From assembly GCF_000219215.1 (NCBI RefSeq), contig NC_015727.1, forward strand, positions 620,001 through 684,000: a stretch of 64,000 nt of DNA. The letters are read 5' to 3'. The position numbers were made by a program, and so were the translations under genes. Shown one piece after another: positions 1 through 8,897 of the stretch. This stretch comes from Cupriavidus necator N-1 (GTDB lineage: Bacteria; Pseudomonadota; Gammaproteobacteria; Burkholderiales; Burkholderiaceae). The notes below the pieces were generated by a model that did not search any database, had not been told where the DNA came from, and saw only the letters and a list, made by a program, of their open reading frames with translations. The stretch's first letter is position 1. Every line of letters begins with the position of its first letter.

Positions 1-60
1 GCGAAGGGTGCATCACTCTGATGGGGCGCCAGTGAAAGCCTGCTGGAAAAGTTGTCCGAT

Positions 61-285
61 ATGACAGATCGTGAAGCAACGAGCAAGGCAGCCAGCCAGC
101 TATCCGGTTCGGAAGTGCCATTCAAGATCTGGCAGTGCATCTTGTGCGGATACATCTACGACGAAGGTGCTGGCTGCCCGGAAGACGGTATTGCCCCAGG
201 CACGCGTTGGCATGACGTGCCGGACGACTGGATGTGTCCTGAGTGCTCGGCCGCCAAGGGGGATTTCGAGATGATGGAGATCTGA
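61..285 (+). CDS. Rubredoxin
   Basis: Small iron-sulfur electron carrier of about 74 residues. Two knuckles that bind one Fe(SCys)4 centre are visible, CILCGYIYD and [10 protein letters not shown], with the usual aromatic and glycine/proline residues between them. In the family it passes electrons from a rubredoxin reductase to oxygenases such as alkane hydroxylase, or serves as a general redox carrier. A TTG at 52 is in frame, but the ATG at 61 sits about 9 bases after a GGAAAAG stretch and gives the normal family length, so I prefer it. It precedes a run of dehydrogenase genes on the same strand. Its redox partner is not in the window, so any link to alcohol or alkane oxidation is inference. 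Confidence 0.93.
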   Translation: MTDREATSKAASQLSGSEVPFKIWQCILCGYIYDEGAGCPEDGIAPGTRWHDVPDDWMCPECSAAKGDFEMMEI

Positions 286-367
286 CGATTCGGCTCAGCC
301 CGGAGATTCGCCAAGTTCCCTGGCCATGCGGTATCGCCGCCCAGCCGGGACCATAGAGGAGACTGAC

Positions 368-1681
368 TTGAAGATTGGATATATCGGCCTCGGCGCACTG
401 GGCCGGGAGCTCGCCCGGCGTTTCCTGCCGGCGCATGACCTTTGCGTGTGGGATCTGAATCCGGCCGCATGCGAATACTTGTCGTCGCAGGGCGCCGCGG
501 TGGCCTCGTCCGCGGCGGAACTGGGGCGGCAATGCGAAGTTGTCCTGGTGTGCCTGCCCCGCAGTGCCGATGTCCACCGGCTCGTCTTTGGGCCCGATGG
601 TCTGGCAGCAGGGTTGTCGAAGGGCAAGCTTGTGATCGACCAGACCAGTGGCGTGCCCGGCGAGACGCAGCAGATAGCCGAAGCGTTGGCCTGCCAAGGC
701 GTGGAGATGATGGATGCGGCGGTATCGGCCAGTCCGCATGTTGTCGCCGAGGGCGGCGCGACGCTGATGGCTTCCGGCCCGGATGCCGTGTATGAAAGAG
801 CGCTACCAGTCCTGCGCGTGATCAGCGAGTCCATCGTTCGCTGCGGCCAGCGTGTCGGCGATGGCCAGGCGATGAAGACGGTCAACAACGCCATGAACGC
901 ATGTGCCCGTCTCGGTACACTCGAGATGGCGGCGCTTGGCGCAAGGGTCGGCTTGTCGCTGGCGGCAATGAGTGACTATCTGAACCGTGGGAAGGCACGG
1001 AACCAGACCACCGACAAGATGCTTCCCGCGCTGGTGCAGGGCAAGTCTTCGACGAACTTCGCACTGGCGTTGATGGTGAAGGACGTGGCGCAGGCAGTCT
1101 CGCTGGGTGCCCAGACTGGCGTGCCGATGCCGATCACCAGCACGACACTGGGCCTGCTGCAAGCCGGCGCTAATACCTTAGGCCCGAACGCGAAGCTGGA
1201 AGACATGGTTGGGGTGATCGCGTCCCTGGCGGGGACGCAACTCGCGCCGGCGCCCACGGGCAACGCTGTCGGCAGCGCAAGCCCCGACGCGCAGCAGACC
1301 CTGCGCCTCCTAGAACATGGCGTGGCGGCCCTATGCCGCCTAGTCACTTATGAATGCACCGCCGTTGGCCTTCGTTTTGGCCTTGGTCTCGCCGACATGG
1401 CGACCGTCGTCAACCGAAGCTCCGGTTGGAGTGAGGCTTCGCGGACTATATTGCCCGCCCTGATGTCAGGCCAAGCGGCGGAAGACATCCGCCTGCGGTC
1501 CGTGGTCGATGGACTCCAGTCCACTTGCGCCCTGGCGGTCGCAGCAGGCGCCCCTATGATGCTCCTGCAGGTCGTCCGCAGCCTGGTCGAGCAGGGGAGC
1601 AACCAGTTGCCCGACACGGCCGATGTTTCGCAGATGCGCTGCGTTTATGAATCGATGGCAGGGGTCCGCTACGGCCACTGA
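368..1681 (+). CDS. 3-hydroxyisobutyrate dehydrogenase-like NAD(P) oxidoreductase with duplicated C-terminal domain
   Basis: Beta-hydroxyacid dehydrogenase family, which oxidises 3-hydroxy acids to semialdehydes or keto acids with NAD(P). The N-terminus has the nucleotide-binding signature IGYIGLGALG, followed by the usual Rossmann domain. The C-terminal all-helical domain appears twice, at about residues 165-290 (NNAMNACARLGTLE, then MVKDVAQAV) and about 315-435 (LLEHGVAALCRLVTYE, then DGLQSTCALAV). The protein is therefore about 437 residues instead of the usual 290-300. The second copy looks like a diverged degenerate duplicate. The TTG at 368 follows AGAGGAGAC and starts directly at the Rossmann strand, so I prefer it over the ATG at 326. 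The next gene is a Bug solute-binding protein. Confidence 0.85.
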   Translation: MKIGYIGLGALGRELARRFLPAHDLCVWDLNPAACEYLSSQGAAVASSAAELGRQCEVVLVCLPRSADVHRLVFGPDGLAAGLSKGKLVIDQTSGVPGETQQIAEALACQGVEMMDAAVSASPHVVAEGGATLMASGPDAVYERALPVLRVISESIVRCGQRVGDGQAMKTVNNAMNACARLGTLEMAALGARVGLSLAAMSDYLNRGKARNQTTDKMLPALVQGKSSTNFALALMVKDVAQAVSLGAQTGVPMPITSTTLGLLQAGANTLGPNAKLEDMVGVIASLAGTQLAPAPTGNAVGSASPDAQQTLRLLEHGVAALCRLVTYECTAVGLRFGLGLADMATVVNRSSGWSEASRTILPALMSGQAAEDIRLRSVVDGLQSTCALAVAAGAPMMLLQVVRSLVEQGSNQLPDTADVSQMRCVYESMAGVRYGH

Positions 1682-1743
1682 GCGCTCAACGGAGCGCTGA
1701 TCGCGATCCAACACCCAATTACAAATAGTATGGGAGACAAGAA

Positions 1744-2718
1744 ATGAAGCAGTCTGTCAGGAACCTGTTCGCCATCCTGCCGCTGGCGATGGCAAGCGCA
1801 GCCCCCGCGCTCGCAGCGGATGCATATCCGAGCCGTCCTGTTCGCATTGTGGTGAACACCGGCCCCGGCGGGCTGGTGGATTTCACCACGCGCCTGGTCG
1901 CACAGGAAATGAGCATGCGACTGAAGCAGCAAGTCATCGTCGAGAACCGCGCTGGCGGAGACGGCATGATCGGCATCAACGTCGTCAAGGCGGCCCAGGC
2001 TGATGGCTACACGCTGCTCGCCTCGGCGGGAACCATGACGTACCAGCAAGTGCTGAAGAAAGACGCTGGTTATGACGTGACCAAGGACTTCACCGGCATC
2101 GGTTTCCTTGGCAAGTCGCCGCTTCTCCTCGTCGTGGCGCCGGACAGTCCCAACAAGAGCGCTGCGGATTTCATCAGAAATGCCAAGGCCAATCCAAACA
2201 AGCTCACTTACGCTTCGGCAGGCGTTGGCACGGGCACGCACATTGGCGCAGCGCTGTACCTGCAGAGGGCTGGCCTGCAACTTCTGCACGTTCCCTACAA
2301 GGGCAATGGCCCGGCCATGCCCGATGTGATGAGCGGGCGTGTCAGCATGATTTTCGAAGCCTACGGCAGCGGCAAGGGCTATCTGGCCGGTGGCAAGCTG
2401 AGGGCACTGGGCGTTTCGTCGGCGACCCGCGTCAGTACCGCGCCTGATATCCCGACCCTCGCCGAACAAGGCGTGCCCGGCTACAGCTTCTATACATGGA
2501 TGGGCCTGGTGGCGCCGGCAGGCACCCCTAAGGAAGTCGTGCAGAAGCTTTCCGAAGCGCTGCATGCCGTGTATTCCAACAAGGCCCTCAAGGAGCGATT
2601 CAAGGCAGAAGGGATCGAGGACACCTATATGTCGCCAGCCGAGTTCAACGCCTTCATGGCCAAGGAAGTCGAGGACATCACCAGGCTGTCGAAGGAAATC
2701 AAGCTCGAGAAGCAATAG
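1744..2718 (+). CDS. Bug/TctC-family periplasmic solute-binding protein
   Basis: Extracytoplasmic receptor of the tripartite tricarboxylate transporter family, which binds small carboxylates or related compounds in the periplasm. A cleavable signal peptide ends near ALAADAYPSRPVR. The family signatures YPSRPVRIVV, GPGGLVDFTTR, VENRAGGDGMIG and LLHVPYKGNGPAMPDVMSGR are all present. Length (324 aa) is normal. A GGGAGA ribosome site precedes the ATG. No tctA/tctB membrane genes are nearby, as is common for the large orphan Bug sets of Bordetella and Cupriavidus. It is probably co-transcribed with the aldehyde dehydrogenase gene that follows. The ligand cannot be read from sequence. Confidence 0.92.
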   Translation: MKQSVRNLFAILPLAMASAAPALAADAYPSRPVRIVVNTGPGGLVDFTTRLVAQEMSMRLKQQVIVENRAGGDGMIGINVVKAAQADGYTLLASAGTMTYQQVLKKDAGYDVTKDFTGIGFLGKSPLLLVVAPDSPNKSAADFIRNAKANPNKLTYASAGVGTGTHIGAALYLQRAGLQLLHVPYKGNGPAMPDVMSGRVSMIFEAYGSGKGYLAGGKLRALGVSSATRVSTAPDIPTLAEQGVPGYSFYTWMGLVAPAGTPKEVVQKLSEALHAVYSNKALKERFKAEGIEDTYMSPAEFNAFMAKEVEDITRLSKEIKLEKQ

Positions 2719-2786
2719 GGGAAGCGATGCGCCCAGCGAGACAGGGCGCTGACCCAACAGCACGAAAGTATTCAGGAGATCAACGC

Positions 2787-4298
2787 ATGCCATCTTTCTC
2801 ATCGCACGTCAAACCGGCTAACGCACCAGTTAATCCCGGCCATCGCAAGGCATTGGACTGGCTGGCCAGCGGCCCGAAGCGCCTCCTGATTGGCGGCGAG
2901 TGGGTCAACGCCGTCTCCGGCAAAACGTTCGCCACCATCGATCCGTCCACCGAGCAGACGCTGGTCGAGGTGGCCGAGGCGGACCGCGAAGATATCGACG
3001 CGGCGGTTCGCGCCGCCAGGCAGGCCTTGGAGGCGCCCTCGTGGGCCGGGATTTCCCCACATGTCCGCGCCCGGTACCTGCTGAGAATCGCCGATGCCAT
3101 CGAACAGCATGCCGAGGAACTCGCGGTGCTGGAGACCCTCGACATGGGCGCGCCGTTGGCATTTTCGGTGGGCCGTGTCGCATCGGCGGCTGAGCTGTTC
3201 CGGTATTACGCGGGCTGGGCAACGAAGACCCATGGCACCACCAATCCCACGGACGCGTCCCGCTTCATCTATACGCTGCGTGAGCCCATGGGGGTGTGCG
3301 CGCTGATTAATGCCTGGAACGTGCCGCTCGTCATGGCGGCGACCAAGCTGGCGCCGGCGCTAGTCTGCGGCAACACCGCCGTGCTGAAGCCGGCGGAACA
3401 ATCGCCGCTGACGACGCTTCGGTTGGCTGAACTGATCCAGGAACTCGACTTGCCGCCTGGCGTGGTCAATGTCGTGCCGGGATATGGGGCGACAGCGGGC
3501 GCGGCCATGGCGGCCCATCCGGATATCGACAAGATTGCCTTCACCGGCTCAACGGGGGTTGGCAGGCAGATTCTCCAGGCGTCGGCAGGCAACATGAAGA
3601 AGGTGACGCTAGAGCTTGGCGGCAAGTCACCCAATATCATTTTCCCGGATGCCGATCTTGACCGTGCCATTGAGACCGCCGTGGTGGCGTTCTGCAGGAA
3701 CTCCGGACAGATTTGTTCCGCTGGCACGCGCCTGTTCGTTCATGAGAGCTTGCATGACGAGATCGCCGGGCGCGTAGCGGAGATCGCCGCAACGTACCGG
3801 GTCGGGTCGCCACTGGCACCGGACACCCAGATGGGTCCCATTATTTCCGAGCGCCAGATGCATCGCGTCCTGTCCTATGTGGACGCCGGACGTGAAGATG
3901 GTGCCCGTCTTGTGCTGGGTGGTTCGCGCGTTGGTGATACAGGCTACTTCGTCGAGCCGACCGTATTCAGCGGAGTGTCCAATGCGATGCGGATCGCGCG
4001 AGAAGAAATTTTCGGCCCGGTGCTGTCCATCATCCCGTTCAAGGATGAGGCCGACGTTGTCGCGATGGGCAACGATACCGAGTACGGGCTCGCTGCGGCG
4101 GTCTGGACCCGTGATGTCAGCCGCGCACACCGGGTCGCCCGCGCGCTGAAGTCCGGGCGCGTGTGGATCAACACCTATGCCGAAACCGACCCCGTGATGG
4201 CCATTGGCGGATACAAGCAATCCGGCTATGGTCGGGAGATGGGTGCGGAGTCGATTGACGCGTATAGCCAGACCAAGTCCGTGCTGATGCGGTTGTGA
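2787..4298 (+). CDS. NAD(P)-dependent aldehyde dehydrogenase
   Basis: Aldehyde dehydrogenase superfamily enzyme that oxidises an aldehyde to the carboxylic acid. Visible signatures are the cofactor loop FTGSTGVGR, the general-base motif LELGGKSPN, and the catalytic cysteine in NSGQICSAGTR. The conserved EEIFGPVLS and a C-terminal GGYKQSGYGREMG are also present. The ATG at 2787 follows AGGAG at 2774 and gives 503 residues; the open frame extends further upstream without a good ribosome site. It lies between two Bug receptor genes and upstream of an SDR and a GMC alcohol dehydrogenase, which supports a role in the second step of alcohol oxidation. Substrate is unknown. A paralogue lies at 13656. 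Confidence 0.93.
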   Translation: MPSFSSHVKPANAPVNPGHRKALDWLASGPKRLLIGGEWVNAVSGKTFATIDPSTEQTLVEVAEADREDIDAAVRAARQALEAPSWAGISPHVRARYLLRIADAIEQHAEELAVLETLDMGAPLAFSVGRVASAAELFRYYAGWATKTHGTTNPTDASRFIYTLREPMGVCALINAWNVPLVMAATKLAPALVCGNTAVLKPAEQSPLTTLRLAELIQELDLPPGVVNVVPGYGATAGAAMAAHPDIDKIAFTGSTGVGRQILQASAGNMKKVTLELGGKSPNIIFPDADLDRAIETAVVAFCRNSGQICSAGTRLFVHESLHDEIAGRVAEIAATYRVGSPLAPDTQMGPIISERQMHRVLSYVDAGREDGARLVLGGSRVGDTGYFVEPTVFSGVSNAMRIAREEIFGPVLSIIPFKDEADVVAMGNDTEYGLAAAVWTRDVSRAHRVARALKSGRVWINTYAETDPVMAIGGYKQSGYGREMGAESIDAYSQTKSVLMRL

Positions 4299-4336
4299 GG
4301 CCAGATCACGTGCGAAGTTTGTGCAGGAGACAATTT

Positions 4337-5323
4337 ATGGCTATCCGTTCAGTCACGCGCTTCCTTCCCATTGGCATGGCAGCGATGTTCAGCGTGGCGA
4401 CGCACGCCGCGGAGTACCCGGCCCGTCCGATCCGTATCCTGGTGGGATTCGCCGCGGGTGGCAGTACTGATGCGATTGCCCGCTTTTATGCCCAGAAGCT
4501 GGCCGTCGAGTTGAAGACGCCGGTTGTCGTGGAGAACAAGCCCGGTGCGGGCCAGATCGTTGCGATCAAGGCACTGAAGGCCGCGCCGGCGGACGGGTAT
4601 ACGCTCTACATGGGCACCGGCAGCGCCCTTTCGCAGACACCGGGGGTTCAGCGCGGCACGTTGTCCTATGAGCCGTTGAAGGACTTCGCCATGGTCGGGC
4701 TGGTGGCTGCCGCGCCTGGCGTGATCGTGGTCAACCGCGACCTGCCGGTGCGTTCCTTGCGCGACCTTGCTGCCTATTCCAAGGCGAACCCGACGAAACT
4801 GAACTTCGGTTCGTCCGGTATCGGTTCAGCCAGTCATTTGGCGGGCGCGTACTTGAGCAACGTTGCCGGCATCACCATGACCCACATTCCCTATAAGGCG
4901 GATGCGGATATCGTGCAGGCGATGTACACAGGGTCCGTCCATGTCGGCATCGCACCGGCCCAAGGGGCGATGGCGGCAATCAGCAATGGGAAGGTCCGGG
5001 CGCTGGCGGTAACGGGCACGCACCGGGTGAAGGTGCTACCGGAAGTACCAAGCCTGGCGGAAGCCGGTATCAGCGGAGTGGAAGGCCTGGATCCTTACAC
5101 CTACTACGGTCTCGTTGGGCCGAAAGGCTTGCCTGCCTCCGTGGCCACGAAACTGAATGTGGCCGTTAACCGCGTATCGCGCGAGCCGGTGTCCGCAGCG
5201 CAAGTCCGGGAGAAATACTACGCGGAGCCAAGATCCGGCAGTCCTGACGACCTGCGCAAGGTCATTCAGGAAGATACCGACAAATGGGCCCGCTTCAGCA
5301 AACACGTGAATGTCGCGGGCTGA
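4337..5323 (+). CDS. Bug/TctC-family periplasmic solute-binding protein
   Basis: A second Bug receptor, 328 residues from the ATG at 4337, which follows CAGGAGACA. The signal peptide ends near THAAEYPARPIR. Signatures include IRILVGFAAGGSTDAIAR, VENKPGAGQI and HIPYKADADIVQAMYTG. The GFAAGGSTD ligand loop differs from the GPGGLVDF loop of the receptor at 1744 and is closer to the one at 17013 (GFSAGSGADN). The two receptors in this operon may therefore bind different ligands (inference). The frame opens at a GTG overlapping the end of the aldehyde dehydrogenase gene, but that start lacks a Shine-Dalgarno sequence and would spoil the signal peptide. Confidence 0.92.
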   Translation: MAIRSVTRFLPIGMAAMFSVATHAAEYPARPIRILVGFAAGGSTDAIARFYAQKLAVELKTPVVVENKPGAGQIVAIKALKAAPADGYTLYMGTGSALSQTPGVQRGTLSYEPLKDFAMVGLVAAAPGVIVVNRDLPVRSLRDLAAYSKANPTKLNFGSSGIGSASHLAGAYLSNVAGITMTHIPYKADADIVQAMYTGSVHVGIAPAQGAMAAISNGKVRALAVTGTHRVKVLPEVPSLAEAGISGVEGLDPYTYYGLVGPKGLPASVATKLNVAVNRVSREPVSAAQVREKYYAEPRSGSPDDLRKVIQEDTDKWARFSKHVNVAG

Positions 5324-5359
5324 AATCGAACAGCTACGAAAGAACAGGAGGCAAGTGCT

Positions 5360-6196
5360 ATGAACACATCGGAAGGCAATCAGGGTTGGACGTCCGCAAA
5401 ACGGCTGGAAGGCAAGGTCGCGGTGGTCATCGGAGCAGGTCAGAGCCCCGGCGAAGGGGTCGGTAATGGCCGCGCAGCGGCGATGCGCTTCGCGCGCGAG
5501 GGCGCTCGGGTACTCGCTGTCGATCGGCGCCTGGAATCCGCCGAGGAGACCGCGGAGCTCATCCGCGCAGAGGGCTTCGAATGCGTCAGCTTTGCCGCGG
5601 ATGTCACCCGCGAAGAAGATCTGGCGCGTGCGATGGCCGAAGCTACCCAGAAATGGGGCTCACTTGACGTGCTGCACAACAATGTGGGGGTAAGCATTGC
5701 CGGCGGGGATGCCGACCTGCTCGATATCACCGAGGAAAACTTCGACAACGTCTGCCGCATCAATCTGCGCGGCACCGTGTTTGCATGCAAGCACGCCGTG
5801 GCGATCATGCGCAAGCAAGGCGGCGGGGCGATCGTCAACGTTTCGTCGGCTGCCGCGGTCGGCAAGTATCCGTACGTCGCCTATAAGGCGGCCAAGGCGG
5901 GCGTTGTCGCGTTCACCGAGCAACTCGCGCTACAGAATGCCCAATATGGCATCCGCGCCAACTGCGTGTTGCCAGGCCTAATCGCAACGCCCATGGCAGT
6001 GGACACGCGCGTGCGCGAATGGAAGCAGTCTCGGGAACAGGTCTCCACAGAGCGTAACGCCAAGGTTCCCCTCGGCCGCCAGGGCACTGGCTGGGACGTT
6101 GCCAATGCGGCATTATTCCTCGCTTCCGATGAGGCGAACTTCATCACCGGCGTATCGATGCTGGTCGATGGCGGCCGCATCCTGAACCGTATCTGA
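5360..6196 (+). CDS. SDR-family NAD(P)-dependent oxidoreductase
   Basis: Classical short-chain dehydrogenase of 278 residues. The catalytic Ser is in IVNVSSAAAVG and the Tyr-Lys pair in YVAYKAAKAG. NNVGVSIAG, INLRGTVFACK, a C-terminal PLGRQGTGWDVANA and VDGGRILNRI are also typical. The nucleotide-binding loop is unusual: instead of TGxxxGIG it reads VIGAGQSPGEGVGNGRAAA, several residues longer than normal. A strong AGGAGG lies upstream of the ATG. It follows a Bug gene on the same strand and probably acts on a hydroxy or keto intermediate of the same pathway (inference). Confidence 0.92.
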   Translation: MNTSEGNQGWTSAKRLEGKVAVVIGAGQSPGEGVGNGRAAAMRFAREGARVLAVDRRLESAEETAELIRAEGFECVSFAADVTREEDLARAMAEATQKWGSLDVLHNNVGVSIAGGDADLLDITEENFDNVCRINLRGTVFACKHAVAIMRKQGGGAIVNVSSAAAVGKYPYVAYKAAKAGVVAFTEQLALQNAQYGIRANCVLPGLIATPMAVDTRVREWKQSREQVSTERNAKVPLGRQGTGWDVANAALFLASDEANFITGVSMLVDGGRILNRI

Positions 6197-6214
6197 CGCA
6201 TTCCTCTGATTCGC

Positions 6215-6934
6215 TTGTACCTCTGCCGGATAAGAACATCTACCATCCTAGCGCAGTCGTTGGGCTTCCTGACGCTTCCTTACACCAAGAAGGATCCCGG
6301 TTACACCATCAAGGACTTCAGCGGGATCGGGCCGATGACTCGCGCCCCGTTTCTGATGCTGGTGGGTGCTGGCGGAGCGCGTTCGCTGAAGGAGTACATT
6401 GCCAAAGCCAGCGCTGGAGATCTCAGCTATGGGCATGGCGGAATAGCAAGTGCTCCGCATATCGCGGCCGAGTCGGTGCTGCGCTCCTACGGGTCAAACG
6501 TGCTGCCCGTCCCCTATAAGGGCAACGGTGCTGCGATGACGGACGTCATGGCCGGTCGCGTATCGATGTTCTTTGACGCGTATATCAGCAGCTCTGGCTA
6601 TGTGAAGAGCGGGAAGATGCGGGCGCTGGCCGTCACGTCGGCGCAGCGTCTGCCCGCCGCACCGGATATCCCGACCTTCAGGGAGCAAGGGCTCGATTAC
6701 ACCTTCAGTGTCTGGCTCGGCCTGTTGGCGAAGTCCGGTACGCCCAAGGATGTGATGACCCGTCTTTCGGACGCACTCAGGTACGCATTGACCGATAAGG
6801 CGTTGGTGCAACGATTCCAGGCCGATGGTGCCGAACCGTATATTCTTTCGCCCGAAGCGTTCGACGAACGGCTCGCCACGGAATTTTCCAGTCTGGAAAA
6901 GATGGCAGCCGACCTGAAATTCGTCAAAGAGTGA
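6215..6934 (+). pseudogene. 5'-truncated Bug/TctC solute-binding protein gene
   Basis: The reading frame matches the Bug protein at 1744 from its residue about 100 to the end. Shared blocks include KDFSGIG, VPYKGNGAAMTDVMAGR, APDIPTFREQGL and GTPKDVMTRLSDAL. It lacks the signal peptide, the mature N-terminus and the first ligand-binding loop. Without these the product could neither be exported nor bind ligand, so I call it a remnant. The junction with unrelated sequence lies near 6250, just after the SDR stop. The rest of the frame is intact, which suggests a fairly recent deletion between two tandem Bug genes (inference). Confidence 0.8.
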
Positions 6935-7007
6935 CAGCACCGCTTGCACGCGGCGACCCAGGATGTTGTCGCGTGCTTGATATACGCAAAAGAAAGTCGG
7001 AATTGCA

Positions 7008-8624
7008 ATGCAAAAATTTGACTATATTGTCGTCGGGGCGGGCTCTGCGGGATGCGTGCTTGCGCGCCGCCTTAGCGAAGACCCGAAGATACGGGTCCTG
7101 CTGATTGAAGCCGGGCCGTCGACTGACCGCTTTTGGGTAAATACGCCGGCCGGCATGGCCAAGATGTTCTTCCACAAGCAGCTCAACTGGAACTACTTCA
7201 CCGAGCCCATGCCGCAGCTACATCACCGGCGCATGTACTGGCCCCGGGGCCGTGGGCTGGGTGGTTCCAGCGCCATCAATGGGATGGTCTATATCCGAGG
7301 GCACCGGCAGGATTTTGACGATTGGCGAAATGAAGGAAACGCTGGCTGGGGCTTTGAAGACGTGCTGCCGTATTTCAAGCGCATGGAGCACAACGCGCGT
7401 GGAGAGGATGCCTATCGTGGCATCGGCGGCCCGCTCTACATTAGTGATCCCGCGGTATTGCATCCGAGCTCCGCGGACTTCATCGAGGCCGCGGTTCGCC
7501 AGGGCATAGCGAGAAGCTCGGATCTAAACGGCGAGATCCATGACGGTGTTGGTTATATCCAGCACAATATCCGGCGTGGCCGCCGTCATTCCGCCTACAG
7601 TGCCTATGTGGAACCGGTGCGCCATCGGCAGAACCTTGTCGTGCAATCGGACTGCCTAGTAACGCGTATCCTGCTTCAAGAGCGACAAGCCTACGGTGTC
7701 GAGGTCATACTGAATGGGCAACGAATCACGTTCATGTCCGCGCGCGAAGTGATTGTCAGCGCCGGCGCGTTGAATTCTCCGCAGTTGCTCATGCTGTCGG
7801 GAATCGGCCCCGGCAACGAGTTGCAGCGCCACGGCATACCTGTGCGCTGCGATGTACCAGGCGTTGGTCAGAACCTGCAGGACCATTTCTATATCCACTG
7901 CAGCTTCCAGGCAGCCGATGACAGCTCCTATAACCGTCATATCAGCGGGTTGCGCAAGTACTGGGAGGGAATGCGCTATCTTGCGACGGGCGGTGGCTAC
8001 CTCGCGCTCGGTTCGTCCCAAGTGGCGGCGTTTGTCAAAAGCGGGGAGGCGCAGCCCCACGCTGACCTGCAGATAAGCTTCCGACCGATGACGTTCACCT
8101 ATCACGAAGGTGGCAGGATCGAGGTTGACCCCGCGCCAGCCGTTGCTGCCTCGGTGTATCGCGTCCGGCCCGCCGCAAGTGGCACCGTAACGCTTAGGTC
8201 TGCGGATCCTTCACACCCACCGGTATTGAACCCTAACTTCCTGACACATTACGAAGACATTGGCGCCATGATCAGCGGTATCCGCAAAATACGCGCCATC
8301 ATGGCTACCGAGCCGATGGCGTCGCGAATCCGCCAGGAGACGCTGCCCGGGCCCGGTGTAGAAACGGATGATGAACTGATGGCCTTCATGCAGCAGCACG
8401 GGAATTCGGCCTTTCATCCCGCGGGGACTTGCAAGATGGGCACCGACGACCTTGCCGTCGTGGACGAGCGGCTCCGCGTCCGGGGCGTGGAACGCTTACG
8501 CATTGCTGATGCTTCGATCATGCCACGGGTGACATCCGGAAATACCAATGCACCGTCCATGATGATCGGCGAGAAGGCCGCCGACATGATTGCTGCGGAT
8601 GCCATGCCGCTGCGACCTGTTTGA
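7008..8624 (+). CDS. GMC-family FAD-dependent alcohol dehydrogenase
   Basis: Glucose-methanol-choline oxidoreductase, 538 residues. The N-terminal FAD fold is clear (YIVVGAGSAGCVLARRLS), as are both GMC signatures (WPRGRGLGGSSAINGM and SAGALNSPQLLMLSGIGP). The C-terminal active site has the His in HPAGTCKMG and the Asn in SGNTNAPSMMIGEKAADM. Family members oxidise primary or secondary alcohols, choline or polyethylene glycol to aldehydes, passing electrons to a carrier. Together with the upstream aldehyde dehydrogenase and SDR it would form an alcohol-to-acid route (inference). A terminator follows at 8751. A paralogue is at 15206. Confidence 0.94.
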   Translation: MQKFDYIVVGAGSAGCVLARRLSEDPKIRVLLIEAGPSTDRFWVNTPAGMAKMFFHKQLNWNYFTEPMPQLHHRRMYWPRGRGLGGSSAINGMVYIRGHRQDFDDWRNEGNAGWGFEDVLPYFKRMEHNARGEDAYRGIGGPLYISDPAVLHPSSADFIEAAVRQGIARSSDLNGEIHDGVGYIQHNIRRGRRHSAYSAYVEPVRHRQNLVVQSDCLVTRILLQERQAYGVEVILNGQRITFMSAREVIVSAGALNSPQLLMLSGIGPGNELQRHGIPVRCDVPGVGQNLQDHFYIHCSFQAADDSSYNRHISGLRKYWEGMRYLATGGGYLALGSSQVAAFVKSGEAQPHADLQISFRPMTFTYHEGGRIEVDPAPAVAASVYRVRPAASGTVTLRSADPSHPPVLNPNFLTHYEDIGAMISGIRKIRAIMATEPMASRIRQETLPGPGVETDDELMAFMQQHGNSAFHPAGTCKMGTDDLAVVDERLRVRGVERLRIADASIMPRVTSGNTNAPSMMIGEKAADMIAADAMPLRPV

Positions 8625-8750
8625 TACGGCCGCGCTTTTGAGTCCCAGTGGGGATTGTCCTCGCGAAGTCGTGAGTCGGTCATCGACTGCGGGGCTGGAT
8701 TAAAAGGATCGGGGCGCTTCCTCCTTCACAGCTCTCCATTTGCTCCCCGC

Positions 8751-8804
8751 GGAGCCTGTCTGGCCTGGCATTGTGGCGGAACGACAGGCTCCGGCCTTCT
8801 TTTT
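8751..8804 (+). terminator. Rho-independent terminator after the first GMC gene
   Basis: A perfect 10-bp stem GGAGCCTGTC / GACAGGCTCC, with a loop of about 22 bases, is followed by a pyrimidine tract ending in TTTTT on the + strand. It ends the transcript of the 1-8.6 kb block. It also shows that the following giant regulator must start downstream of it, at the ATG at 8898, and not at the upstream in-frame codons. Confidence 0.85.
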
Positions 8805-8897
8805 ACCTCACTACGCGACCCGGGCAGCCATAACCGCCTTGCGAGGCACGTGCTTTGCGCCTGTAATGGTAGGAGCCAAGGGCTGTTCGAGGGTGCT

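Noticed and set aside
2..64. Open frame running into the rubredoxin start with an ATGA overlap
   Set aside because: The 20 residues are not recognisable and two other frames close earlier; too short to claim an upstream gene.
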